A stretch of DNA of 64,000 bases from Pontibacter aquaedesilientis (GCF_014773225.1 NZ_JACXAJ010000001.1:1054001-1118000), one strand, 5' to 3'; shown: positions 19,176-27,430, numbered from the stretch's first letter. Notes: generated from the sequence alone by a model not told the origin. Numbers and translations: made by a program.

Positions 19176-20513
19176 ATGAAGATAGAACAGTTTGAAGACA
19201 AAGGATTGGCACATTATGCTTATGCCATTTTAAGTGAAAACACTGGCGAAATGGTACTGGTAGATCCTGCTCGCGACCTACAACCTTATTATGATTTCGC
19301 AGAGAAGAATAAGGCCAAAATTGTGGGGGTCATCGAAACACACCCGCACGCTGACTTTGTGAGCTCACATCTCGAGATCCATAAAAAAACCGGGGCCACT
19401 ATTTATGCGCATAGCATGGTGGGGGCTGAGTATCCGCATGAGTCTTTCGACGAAGGGGCTGTGCTACAGATTGGTGATGTGAAACTGAAATCTATTCATA
19501 CCCCAGGTCACTCGCCTGACGGCATCAGCATTGTGTTGGAGCATGAAGGCAAAGACAAAGCCGTATTTACCGGAGATACCCTGTTTATTGGTGACGTTGG
19601 TCGCCCTGACCTGCGCGAAAGTGCCGGCAATGTAACGGCCAAACGCGAAGAGCTGGCCCGCCAGATGTACCACAGCACCCGTGAGAAATTGATGAAGCTG
19701 GATGATGATGTGCTGGTATACCCTGCGCACGGAGCCGGTACACTTTGCGGCAAAGGCTTGAGCGAAGCGAGCAGCAGTACCATCGGCGCTGAAAAGAAAA
19801 GCAATTACGCCCTGCAGGAAATGAGCGAGGATCAGTTCGTGAAAGTACTGACGGAAGACCAACCATTTATACCTAAATACTTCGGCTACGATGTGGGACT
19901 GAACAAACAAGGCGCTCCCTCCTATCAGCCAAGTTTGGAGGGTGTGAAAAAACTGGAAAAGAACTATAAGCCGGGTAGTGGTGCCGTGATTGTGGATGCC
20001 CGAAGCGAGAAGGTCTTCAAAAAAGGACACCTGGAAGGCGCGATCAATATCCAGAACGGTGGCAAATTCGAAACGTGGCTCGGAAGTATTGTAGGGCCTA
20101 ACGAACGCTATTATCTAATTGCTGAATCGGAAGAAGAACTGGATGAATTGATCAGAAAAGCCTCTAAAATTGGCTATGAGCTACTGATTGAAGGTGCGTT
20201 TGTGCAGACAGAGGCTGCTGAAGAAAAGTCTCCTGTGATAGACGTAGCCGAATTCAAGGAAAATCAGGAACAGTACACCATCGTAGACATCCGCAATGCT
20301 TCAGAGGTAAAGGGTGGTAAATTCTTCGAAAGTGCTATTAACATCCCGCTTCCGGAACTGCGTGAGCGTGCCAAGGAGATTCCTACAGATAAACCAGTGG
20401 TGGTGCATTGTGCTGGCGGATATCGTTCTGCAGCAGGTAGCAGCATTGTGGAGGCAGCCTTGCCAGACACTAAAGTACTTGACTTAAGCGAAGCCGTCAA
20501 CGACTTTAAATAA
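19176..20513 (+). CDS. CstB-like persulfide dioxygenase-rhodanese protein (copy A)
   Basis: 445 residues, the usual CstB length. N-terminal MBL-fold dioxygenase domain (1-230) with THPHADFVSSH at 55-65, GHSPDG at 111-116 and GDTLFIGDVGRPDL at 133-146; predicted iron ligands His56, His112 and Asp134 as in ETHE1-type enzymes. A middle rhodanese-like domain (about 260-340) has no catalytic cysteine (YYLIAESEEE loop), and the C-terminal rhodanese has VVHCAGGYRS with Cys412. The same order, including the inactive middle domain, is known for staphylococcal CstB, which oxidises persulfides to sulfite and makes thiosulfate. Cytoplasmic. Followed by a strong terminator, so monocistronic. Confidence 0.88.
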   Translation: MKIEQFEDKGLAHYAYAILSENTGEMVLVDPARDLQPYYDFAEKNKAKIVGVIETHPHADFVSSHLEIHKKTGATIYAHSMVGAEYPHESFDEGAVLQIGDVKLKSIHTPGHSPDGISIVLEHEGKDKAVFTGDTLFIGDVGRPDLRESAGNVTAKREELARQMYHSTREKLMKLDDDVLVYPAHGAGTLCGKGLSEASSSTIGAEKKSNYALQEMSEDQFVKVLTEDQPFIPKYFGYDVGLNKQGAPSYQPSLEGVKKLEKNYKPGSGAVIVDARSEKVFKKGHLEGAINIQNGGKFETWLGSIVGPNERYYLIAESEEELDELIRKASKIGYELLIEGAFVQTEAAEEKSPVIDVAEFKENQEQYTIVDIRNASEVKGGKFFESAINIPLPELRERAKEIPTDKPVVVHCAGGYRSAAGSSIVEAALPDTKVLDLSEAVNDFK

Positions 20514-20535
20514 GCTACTTCTAATTTAATTCATT

Positions 20536-20573
20536 ACCAGTGCAGGTTCTTATGGTGCCTGCACTGGTTTTTT
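20536..20573 (+). terminator. Rho-independent terminator after CstB-like copy A
   Basis: Perfect 11-bp stem ACCAGTGCAGG / CCTGCACTGGT (20536-20546, 20558-20568), 11-nt loop, followed by TTTTTGC. Confidence 0.9.
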
Positions 20574-20633
20574 GCTTTATACTTGCTATACCTAAAAGAC
20601 CTATTCAAACCCTTACGACACGTATACTAAACC

Positions 20634-21281
20634 ATGGAAATACCGCAGAAAGATGATATCCTGAAAAAATTCCCCCAGTTTGAGCAGACCCTACTCGACG
20701 AGATACTGGCGAACAGTACCATCAAATTGGTGGAAGAAGGAGATGAGGTGATGCGCACCGGGCAGTACATTCGCTCCTCTGTGCTCCTGCTCAATGGCCT
20801 GCTGAAGGTATACCGTGAAGACGAGGAGGGCAATGAGTTTCTGATGTATTACCTGGAGCCGGGCCATGCCTGTGCCCTTTCCATGATGTGCACCGCCCGC
20901 GACGAACAAAGCCAAATCATGGCCAAAGCCGTGGTGCCTTCCGAAGTCATACTCATCCCTTCGCATTTATCAGAGCAATGGCTGGCAAAGTACAAAAGCT
21001 GGCACAACTTTGTAATCGCATCTTACCGTCAACGCTTCGAGGAGTTATTGCAGACCCTGGACAGCGTTGCCTTCAAAGGACTGGACGACCGCCTGCTTTT
21101 TTATCTGAAGCGCCATGTGCAGGTGAGCGGAAAAGAAGTCCGGTTATCGCATCAACATATCGCCGACGAGCTTAACAGCTCCCGCGAAGTGATCTCCCGC
21201 CTCCTCAAAAAGCTCGAACAAACTGGTGCCATTACACTGCATCGAAATTACATCGAAGTGCATGACCTTGATTTAGTTTAG
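20634..21281 (+). CDS. Crp/Fnr-family transcriptional regulator
   Basis: 215 residues. N-terminal cyclic-nucleotide-binding-like beta barrel (about 15-125), long dimer helix (about 130-150), C-terminal winged HTH (about 150-210). The recognition helix SSREVISRLLKKL matches the R-E-x-x-x-R pattern that contacts GTGA in E. coli CRP. There is no FNR-type N-terminal cysteine cluster. Two cysteines, Cys80 and Cys86 (GHACALSMMC), lie in the sensor domain and could form a thiol or persulfide switch; this is inference. It is flanked by genes whose promoters carry TGTGA-N6-TCACT sites, so it is the likely activator of the island. No such site was seen before its own gene. Confidence 0.9.
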   Translation: MEIPQKDDILKKFPQFEQTLLDEILANSTIKLVEEGDEVMRTGQYIRSSVLLLNGLLKVYREDEEGNEFLMYYLEPGHACALSMMCTARDEQSQIMAKAVVPSEVILIPSHLSEQWLAKYKSWHNFVIASYRQRFEELLQTLDSVAFKGLDDRLLFYLKRHVQVSGKEVRLSHQHIADELNSSREVISRLLKKLEQTGAITLHRNYIEVHDLDLV

Positions 21282-21447
21282 AAGTTTGGAAGTTGGAAAG
21301 TTTAGAAGTTTTGAACAGATCAACCACCTCTTAAAGTGGATGGTTTTATCAATTCAAAGCCCCATCCCTACTTTTAACCCCCTCAACTTTCTAACTTCCA
21401 AACTTCCCAACTTTCTAACTTTCTAACTTTCTAACTTTCTAACTTCT
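21282..21447. repeat. AACTTTCT microsatellite and long imperfect inverted repeat
   Basis: Starts with purine-rich GAAGTTTGGAAGTTGGAAAG-type sequence at 21281-21312 and ends with its pyrimidine-rich complement, including about five tandem AACTTTCT-like units at 21383-21446. The two arms could fold into a long imperfect hairpin. It lies directly between the regulator stop codon and the operator at 21448. A related string occurs at 30767-30812. Confidence 0.7.
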
Positions 21448-21491
21448 GTGATAATTGTCACTGTAGCACAGTGCGTCGTACTATACCTTTG
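21448..21491 (+). promoter_or_regulatory. CRP-like operator and -7 element (sulfur regulon copy 3)
   Basis: GTGATAATTGTCAC at 21448-21461, then TG, exactly 22 nt (21462-21483), then TACCTTTG (21484-21491), a full -7 match, 22 nt before the TauE gene start codon. Confidence 0.85.
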
Positions 21492-21513
21492 TGTTAAATA
21501 AAACATAAACTAT

Positions 21514-22377
21514 ATGATAGAAATATTCGGTTATATTGCTGCTCTCGTTATAGGGCTCTCGCTTGGCCTGATAGGTGGTGGCGGTTCTATCCTGACGGTA
21601 CCCGTTCTGGTATACCTGTTGGGCCTTAGCCCTGTTATCTCTACCGCCTATTCTTTGTTTATTGTGGGGCTTACCAGTCTATTTGGTAGCTATAAGTTTT
21701 ACACCAAAGGGCTGGTAAGCATGAAAACAGCCATTGTTTTCGGTATCCCCTCGATTATAGCAGTGTATGCCACCCGACGCTATATCGTACCGGCTATACC
21801 TGATAACCTCTTCACGGTAGGAGACTTACTGGTAACGAAAGGCGTTATGCTGATGCTGCTATTTGCCGGCCTGATGGTGTTCGCTTCCATCAGCATGATC
21901 AGAAAAAAGAAAACACCTGTTGAAGCAGTTGATCCGGTAGACGAGAACATCGATACGGCTATAGATGTAGAACACACAGATCCAGCCGAAAAACACCCGA
22001 AACCAAAGTTCAACTATGGTGGCATTTTGGCCGAAGGTTTGGTCGTGGGCACGCTGACAGGCTTGGTAGGTGCCGGCGGTGGCTTCCTGATTATTCCGGC
22101 CTTGGTGCTGTTCAGTAAGCTCGATATGAAAATGGCAGTGGGTACATCGCTACTAATCATCGCAGCTAAATCGCTACTCGGTTTTATTGGTGATATCTAC
22201 AATTATGAAATCGATTGGATGTTCCTGGCAATTTTCTCCTCCATCTCTATTGCTGGTATTTTTATAGGCTCTTTCCTGTCAACAAAAATACATGCTGATA
22301 AACTAAAGACTTCTTTTGGCTGGTTCGTGCTTGTGATGGGTATTTATATAATCGTTAAGGAGATTTTCTTCTCTTAA
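21514..22377 (+). CDS. TauE/SafE-family sulfite (organosulfur anion) exporter
   Basis: 287 residues with eight or so hydrophobic segments. Two homologous halves each carry a glycine-rich motif (IGLIGGGGSILTVPVLVYL-type at about 16-34 and VGAGGGFLIIPALVLF at about 189-204) typical of TauE/SafE. A hydrophilic, acidic loop of about 40 residues (136-172) separates the halves. The family exports sulfite or sulfoacetate across the inner membrane; here it would remove the sulfite made by the neighbouring persulfide dioxygenases. Own operator-promoter upstream. Confidence 0.9.
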   Translation: MIEIFGYIAALVIGLSLGLIGGGGSILTVPVLVYLLGLSPVISTAYSLFIVGLTSLFGSYKFYTKGLVSMKTAIVFGIPSIIAVYATRRYIVPAIPDNLFTVGDLLVTKGVMLMLLFAGLMVFASISMIRKKKTPVEAVDPVDENIDTAIDVEHTDPAEKHPKPKFNYGGILAEGLVVGTLTGLVGAGGGFLIIPALVLFSKLDMKMAVGTSLLIIAAKSLLGFIGDIYNYEIDWMFLAIFSSISIAGIFIGSFLSTKIHADKLKTSFGWFVLVMGIYIIVKEIFFS

Positions 22378-22387
22378 TCTGCAATGG

Positions 22388-22431
22388 GTGACCTAAGTCA
22401 CTGATTGGAGCCAATAATATTTTGATATTTG
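22388..22431 (+). promoter_or_regulatory. CRP-like operator and -7 element (sulfur regulon copy 4)
   Basis: GTGACCTAAGTCAC at 22388-22401, a perfect inverted repeat, then TG, exactly 22 nt (22402-22423), then GATATTTG (22424-22431), one mismatch to TAnnTTTG. It begins 11 nt after the TauE stop codon, so the downstream gene is separately controlled. Confidence 0.82.
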
Positions 22432-22485
22432 CACTGTCATGGATCACCAGTTGATCCTGACAATGCACACTGATAATCTAAAATC

Positions 22486-23898
22486 ATGAAAGTAGAACAA
22501 ATCTATACCGGTTGTCTGGCACAGGGCGCTTACTACATCGAAAGCAAGGGCGAAGTGGCTATCATAGATCCACTCCGTGAAATCAAGCCATACCTGGACA
22601 AGGCGAACAAAGACAATGCTAAAATAAAGTATGTGCTGGAGACGCACTTCCACGCAGACTTCGTATCGGGCCACGTGGACCTGGCGAAAGCAACAGGTGC
22701 TAAGATCGTTTTTGGGCCAAACGCCCAAACCACATTTGAAGCTTACGTAGCAAAAGATGGTGACGAACTGAAAGTGGGCGACCTGACAATTAAGGTGCTA
22801 CACACTCCGGGCCATACCATGGAGTCAACTACTTACCTGCTGAAAGACGAGCAAGGCAAGGATTACGCGATCTTTTCAGGCGATACTCTGTTTATTGGTG
22901 ATGTTGGTCGTCCTGACCTGGCAGCTAAGTCTGAACTGACACAGGAGCAGCTGGCCGAGAACCTTTACAACTCGCTACGCAACAAGATCATGCCTTTGGC
23001 TGACGATGTGATCGTTTACCCGGCGCACGGTGCAGGATCGGCTTGTGGCAAGAACATGAGCAAAGAAACATCCGACACACTTGGCAACCAGAAGGCAACA
23101 AACTATGCCCTGCGTGCCGACATGACAGTAGAGGAGTTTATCAAAGAGGTGACCGATGGTCTAGCACCGCCTCCAAGCTACTTCCCGCTTAACGTGAAGA
23201 TGAACAAGGAAGGCTACTCCAGCATAGAAGACGTGCTGACACAAGGACAACAGGCGCTATCGCCGGAGGCCTTTGAGGCAGCCGTGAACGAAACAGGTGC
23301 TTTGGTACTGGACACGCGCAAACCAGAGACCTTTGCCGCAGGTTTTATACCGAACTCCATCAATATTGGGATAGATGGCAATTTTGCCCCCTGGATCGGT
23401 GCCCTTATACCGGATATTCAGCAGCCAATCCTGTTTATTGCAGACCAGGGACGCGAAGAAGAAGTGGTTACCCGCCTGGCACGTGTTGGCTATGACTATG
23501 CGCTTGGGTACCTGCAGGGTGGCCTGGAAGCATGGAAAGCAGCTGGCAAAGAAGTTGACACTATCAAGTCGATCTCAGCCGCTGAATTTGCAGCCGATTA
23601 CGCGAAAGACAACAGCATAAAAGTGGTAGATGTGCGCAAGGACGGTGAGTTCCAGGCTGAACATGTGGAGACGGCACAGCACGCCTCTCTTGACTACCTG
23701 AATGACCACCTGGCTGAGTTGCCCAAAGAAGAGGACATGTATATCCACTGCGCGGGCGGTTATCGCTCCATGATCGCAGCCTCTATTCTGAAGGCACGAG
23801 GTTTTGACAACGTGATCAATGTAGAAGGCGGCTTCAAGGCTATTACAGAAACCGATGTGCCGAGAACAGCCTTTGTGTGCCCATCCACTTTGAAATAA
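22486..23898 (+). CDS. CstB-like persulfide dioxygenase-rhodanese protein (copy B)
   Basis: 470 residues. Same layout as copy A: MBL-fold dioxygenase with THFHADFVSGH at 53-63, predicted iron ligands His54, His110 and Asp133; middle rhodanese-like domain without cysteine (LFIADQGREEE); C-terminal rhodanese with YIHCAGGYRS, Cys422. The two copies are clearly diverged paralogues, not a recent duplication. It should oxidise glutathione- or CoA-type persulfide and transfer sulfane sulfur to sulfite. A terminator follows. Confidence 0.88.
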   Translation: MKVEQIYTGCLAQGAYYIESKGEVAIIDPLREIKPYLDKANKDNAKIKYVLETHFHADFVSGHVDLAKATGAKIVFGPNAQTTFEAYVAKDGDELKVGDLTIKVLHTPGHTMESTTYLLKDEQGKDYAIFSGDTLFIGDVGRPDLAAKSELTQEQLAENLYNSLRNKIMPLADDVIVYPAHGAGSACGKNMSKETSDTLGNQKATNYALRADMTVEEFIKEVTDGLAPPPSYFPLNVKMNKEGYSSIEDVLTQGQQALSPEAFEAAVNETGALVLDTRKPETFAAGFIPNSINIGIDGNFAPWIGALIPDIQQPILFIADQGREEEVVTRLARVGYDYALGYLQGGLEAWKAAGKEVDTIKSISAAEFAADYAKDNSIKVVDVRKDGEFQAEHVETAQHASLDYLNDHLAELPKEEDMYIHCAGGYRSMIAASILKARGFDNVINVEGGFKAITETDVPRTAFVCPSTLK

Positions 23899-23922
23899 AC
23901 CGGTCTTTTGATCAGATTAATC

Positions 23923-23955
23923 GGGGCCAGCCAATAAAAAGCTGGCCTCAATTTT
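23923..23955 (+). terminator. Rho-independent terminator after CstB-like copy B
   Basis: Stem GGCCAGC / GCTGGCC (23925-23931, 23941-23947), extended by a GU and a GC pair, 9-nt loop, followed by AATTTTTAT. Confidence 0.8.
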
Positions 23956-23971
23956 TATAAAGTTGTGTTAC

Positions 23972-24015
23972 GTGACCAAAGTCACTGAACCGAAGGTGCT
24001 ATACCTGTACCTTTG
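23972..24015 (+). promoter_or_regulatory. CRP-like operator and -7 element (sulfur regulon copy 5)
   Basis: GTGACCAAAGTCAC at 23972-23985, a perfect inverted repeat, then TG, exactly 22 nt (23986-24007), then TACCTTTG (24008-24015). Drives the rhodanese and, through short gaps without terminators, the YeeE/YedE pair. Confidence 0.87.
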
Positions 24016-24053
24016 TATTATAATCGGTTTGAAACTTAAAGAAATAGAAAGCC

Positions 24054-24380
24054 ATGTTCAATATTTTTAAATCCGCTCCGAAGAACTATAATGATCTGGA
24101 CGGAAAGACATTTAAAGCAGAATTCGAGAAAGCAACTAATGCTGCGTTACTGGATGTAAGAACTGCAGGCGAGTTTGATTCAGGCTCAATACCAGGAGCT
24201 AAAAACCTGGATTACCTATCTGGTCAGTTTCAGGCAGCGTTAGGAAATCTTGATAAAGACAAAGAATATTTCGTGTTTTGCCGAAGTGGCAACCGCAGCG
24301 GTTCTGCTTGTCAGCTACTTTCTGATAATGGCATTAAATGCCATAACCTGGCAGGTGGTGTAGGTGCCTGGCCTAGATAA
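24054..24380 (+). CDS. Single-domain rhodanese sulfurtransferase
   Basis: 108 residues, one rhodanese domain. Substrate-binding start LLDVRTAGEFDSGSIPGAKN and active-site loop FCRSGNRSGSA with catalytic Cys76. No signal peptide, so cytoplasmic. It can carry sulfane sulfur as a Cys persulfide, probably as an acceptor or donor between the YeeE/YedE transport proteins just downstream and the persulfide dioxygenases. Confidence 0.92.
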   Translation: MFNIFKSAPKNYNDLDGKTFKAEFEKATNAALLDVRTAGEFDSGSIPGAKNLDYLSGQFQAALGNLDKDKEYFVFCRSGNRSGSACQLLSDNGIKCHNLAGGVGAWPR

Positions 24381-24472
24381 TTAAGGACAATAATAATCCA
24401 ATTATAAACAGAACGCTATCAGCACAGTTTATCCTTCGCTCAATAAGAAACACATAATTTAGATTAAGGAAA

Positions 24473-25030
24473 ATGTTAGAATTACTTAGCCAACCATGGC
24501 CTTGGTACACATCAGGAATTTTGATTGCAGTTGTAATGGTGATCCTCCTGTTCTTCGGAAAATCGTTCGGATTTTCATCTAACCTGCGTGTGATATGCGC
24601 AGCCTGTGGTGCCGGAAAAAACGTAAAGTTCTTCGATTTCGACTGGCGCTCACAAACCTGGAACCTGCTTTTTGTAGTGGGTGCAATTTTAGGTGGATGG
24701 ATCTCATCTGAGTTTCTGACCAACGGTGAGGCTGTGCAAATATCACAGGCAACCATTCAGGATCTGCAGCAGATCGGCGTGTCTGCTCCTGGTGGCCTGC
24801 AGCCTGACGAGATATTCAGTATGGGGGCTCTGTTTAGTGCAAAAGGGTTTTTGATTATGCTGATCGGTGGCTTAATGATTGGTTTTGGATCCCGCTATGC
24901 TGGTGGCTGTACTTCCGGTCATGCTATTAGTGGACTTTCAAACCTACAGTTACCTTCCCTTATTGCTGTAATCGGCTTCTTTATCGGAGGACTGATCATG
25001 ACGCACCTGCTGCTTCCATTTATTCTTTGA
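24473..25030 (+). CDS. YeeE/YedE-family sulfur-compound transporter, first half
   Basis: 185 residues with four to five membrane helices. The conserved SRYAGGCTSGHAISGL motif contains Cys147, the residue that in YeeE-type proteins relays thiosulfate or sulfane sulfur through the membrane. Half-size proteins of this family work as pairs; the partner is encoded 47 bp downstream. Part of the operon starting at 24054. Confidence 0.88.
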   Translation: MLELLSQPWPWYTSGILIAVVMVILLFFGKSFGFSSNLRVICAACGAGKNVKFFDFDWRSQTWNLLFVVGAILGGWISSEFLTNGEAVQISQATIQDLQQIGVSAPGGLQPDEIFSMGALFSAKGFLIMLIGGLMIGFGSRYAGGCTSGHAISGLSNLQLPSLIAVIGFFIGGLIMTHLLLPFIL

Positions 25031-25077
25031 TGGGTCGGAATAACTAAAACTAACTATCACCACATAGCAATTATAAC

Positions 25078-25491
25078 GTGAAAGGATTAAAATTTATATT
25101 AGCTGGCATCTTGTTTGGCATCGTGATGAGTAAGTCGGAGGCCATTTCCTGGTACCGAATTCAGGAGATGTTCCGCTTCCAGGCCTTCCATATGTATGGC
25201 ATCATCGGAACAGCTGTTGTACTTGGTGCTATTGCTACTTACCTGATCAAGAAGTATAACATGAAAGATTATCAGGGTAACCCGATTATCTTCACGCCAA
25301 AAGAAATGTCTGTTCCGCGTTACATCATTGGCGGTACGATTTTCGGTTTAGGCTGGGCACTGACTGGAGCTTGTCCGGGACCAATGGCCGTAAACTTAGG
25401 ATATGGGTATTGGGCCATAGCGGTAGCCATCGGAGGAGCCTTAGCAGGTACTTACCTTTATGGAGCGATCAAAGACAAACTGCCTCATTAA
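25078..25491 (+). CDS. YeeE/YedE-family (DUF6691-like) transporter, second half
   Basis: 137 residues from a GTG start; the preceding sequence offers no good ATG. Four hydrophobic segments. Motif GLGWALTGACPGPMAVNLGY with Cys99 is the partner motif of the GGCTSGH half. Together with 24473-25030 it should form one sulfur-compound channel. A strong terminator follows, ending this operon. Confidence 0.87.
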   Translation: MKGLKFILAGILFGIVMSKSEAISWYRIQEMFRFQAFHMYGIIGTAVVLGAIATYLIKKYNMKDYQGNPIIFTPKEMSVPRYIIGGTIFGLGWALTGACPGPMAVNLGYGYWAIAVAIGGALAGTYLYGAIKDKLPH

Positions 25492-25512
25492 TCTATAGTA
25501 AAACACACCTGG

Positions 25513-25550
25513 AACCGATGGCCATTAAATTGACCATCGGTTCTGTTTTT
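25513..25550 (+). terminator. Rho-independent terminator after the YeeE/YedE pair
   Basis: Perfect 10-bp stem GAACCGATGG / CCATCGGTTC (25513-25522, 25535-25544), 12-nt loop, followed by TGTTTTTAT. Confidence 0.85.
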
Positions 25551-25598
25551 ATAGTAACGGGTTAGATTTAGCTACTCGAAAGGTAAAACCAAACAGTG

Positions 25599-26864
25599 AT
25601 GACTGACACCAATACAACTCAGCTAGGATTAAGAGAAAACGCCACACAATTCTGGCTGTTGGTACTGATCAATGGTTTTGTGGGCGCCATGGTTGGACTG
25701 GAGCGTTCTGTGATACCGGAATTTGCTGAAACTGTTTTTAGCATCAAAGGTAACACAGCCATGCTAACATTTATTGTGGCTTTCGGACTGGCAAAGTCAT
25801 TTGCCAACCTCATGATGGGCAGGCTGGCCACAAAGTATACCCGCAAGCAACTTTTAACGCTTGGTTGGCTTTTTGCCTTACCGGTACCTTGGCTGTTGTT
25901 GTATGCCAACAACTGGTGGTGGGTGATCTTTGCGAACCTTTTGCTTGGCCTTAACCAAGGACTTGCCTGGTCTGCTACGGTGGTCATGAAAATTGACCTG
26001 GTAGGTGAGAAGAACCGAGGCCTGGCTATGGGCATCAATGAGTTTGCCGGATATCTGGCCGTTGGCCTCATGTCTTTTTTGGCTGGTTATATTGCCTCTA
26101 CAACTGGCGTAGTAGCCTATGCGTTTACTCCTGGTATTGCATTCTCAATTATTGGCTTGATGCTTACTGTGTTCTTTATCCGGGACACGCATTCTCATGT
26201 GAAAGCAGAAGCTGCCAAAACCAACATTCCGTTACTTCAAAATATCTGGAAAGACACAACCTGGCGTCATGGCAACTTAGGCTCTGTCACGTTGAACGGT
26301 TTTGTAAATAACCTGAACGATGGCATTTTTTGGGGTTTATTGCCTGTGCTCTTATTATCGAAGGGTTATTCGCTTTCAGAAACAGGTTTACTGGCAGGTG
26401 TTTACCCTGCGGTATGGGGACTGGGGCAATTGGTTACAGGTAAGTTAGGCGATGTGCTTTGTAAGAAGCAATTACTAAGTTTAGGTATGATCGTTCAGGG
26501 TATGGCTATCGGGCTTTTGTTCTTTGCAGACTCCTCCCCTATTATTGTCTCTGCCCTCGCCCTACTTGGTGCGGGCACAGCTTTGGTATATCCTAATTTT
26601 ATATCGGTTGTAGCTGAAAACACGCACCCAACGCAAAGGCCTCAAAGTCTGGGCATTTTCAGATTTTGGCGCGACTTTGGTTATGTGGCCGGTGCTGTGG
26701 CAGCTGGGGTGTTTAGTGACTTCTTTGGCGTGGAATTTGTACTGTTGGGAACGGCTATCCTGACAATTGGTGCCGGCGTTTTATCGGAAATACGCATGTG
26801 CTGTACTAAAAAGCTCCTGTGGCACAGTCAGGAATGCGGAACAAACTTGGCATCAAGATCTTAA
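25599..26864 (+). CDS. Major facilitator superfamily transporter
   Basis: 421 residues from ATG 25599 (a GTG at 25596 is immediately adjacent). Twelve hydrophobic segments, MFS loop motif in the N-half (MMGRLATKYTRKQLLTLGWL) and a similar one in the C-half (LVTGKLGDVLCKKQLLSLGM). The cytoplasmic tail contains three cysteines (MCC and QECG). Substrate unknown; the sulfur-gene context suggests a sulfur compound or organic anion, but this is inference. No CRP-like operator was found upstream. Confidence 0.88.
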   Translation: MTDTNTTQLGLRENATQFWLLVLINGFVGAMVGLERSVIPEFAETVFSIKGNTAMLTFIVAFGLAKSFANLMMGRLATKYTRKQLLTLGWLFALPVPWLLLYANNWWWVIFANLLLGLNQGLAWSATVVMKIDLVGEKNRGLAMGINEFAGYLAVGLMSFLAGYIASTTGVVAYAFTPGIAFSIIGLMLTVFFIRDTHSHVKAEAAKTNIPLLQNIWKDTTWRHGNLGSVTLNGFVNNLNDGIFWGLLPVLLLSKGYSLSETGLLAGVYPAVWGLGQLVTGKLGDVLCKKQLLSLGMIVQGMAIGLLFFADSSPIIVSALALLGAGTALVYPNFISVVAENTHPTQRPQSLGIFRFWRDFGYVAGAVAAGVFSDFFGVEFVLLGTAILTIGAGVLSEIRMCCTKKLLWHSQECGTNLASRS

Positions 26865-26918
26865 ATAGGTAAATTTACGTGAGAGCTGGTTGACTAAACC
26901 AGCTGGCAAAATAAGTAT

Positions 26919-27281
26919 ATGAAGCACTATCTGCTCCTTTTTTTAAGCACATTGCTATTCCTTTTCACGCTGACTCAACCGAGTAAGTCTGTGAGCGGGT
27001 TAGCCTGTGCCATAAAGAATGAGCTGAAAGTGGCTGACAATTATCAGAAACGTAAAAGTCCCTGTGCCAAAAAATGTCTGAAACACCAGACACATTCTGA
27101 GCAGAAGAGTGCTGCCAATGTCACAATTGACTGCGGCCAGCAGCTCTACGCTGTTATAGCCGACATACAGTCTAAAACACTTTTCAAATCTGGTGCCGGT
27201 CAGCCGTTGATCACTTCTGTTCAAGACAAGCACCAGGACCCTCACCTGGGAGCTGACCCCGATCCACCGAGATTATCTTAA
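26919..27281 (+). CDS. Small secreted Cys-containing hypothetical protein
   Basis: 120 residues. Signal peptide MKHYLLLFLSTLLFLFTLTQ then a hydrophilic chain with Cys30, Cys49, Cys53 and Cys72; CAKKCLKHQTH combines a CxxxC pair with nearby histidines, a pattern suited to metal or thiol chemistry. No family recognised. It lies 54 bp after the MFS gene and before the DoxX-DsrE fusion, on the same strand, so a periplasmic thiol role is plausible but unproven. Confidence 0.65.
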   Translation: MKHYLLLFLSTLLFLFTLTQPSKSVSGLACAIKNELKVADNYQKRKSPCAKKCLKHQTHSEQKSAANVTIDCGQQLYAVIADIQSKTLFKSGAGQPLITSVQDKHQDPHLGADPDPPRLS

Positions 27282-27289
27282 AGTACTGA

Positions 27290-27357
27290 ATACAGCACAC
27301 GCACAGCCAATTAATACCAGGTATAAGCACAAGCTATACCTGTCTTACTGCTGTGTC
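27290..27357 (+). repeat. Nested inverted repeat, possible terminator or attenuator
   Basis: Outer arms ACAGCA / TGCTGT enclose inner arms CAGGTATA / TATACCTG separated by about 9 nt. It is followed by GTCTTATTC, a poor U-run. It sits after the small secreted gene and about 75 bp before the DoxX-DsrE gene. Confidence 0.4.
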
Positions 27358-27430
27358 TTATTCATTATGTCAAAGCATGCGGTAGATACCATGCTGCTGC
27401 GTCTATTATTTTAAGAAGATAATCTCAATC

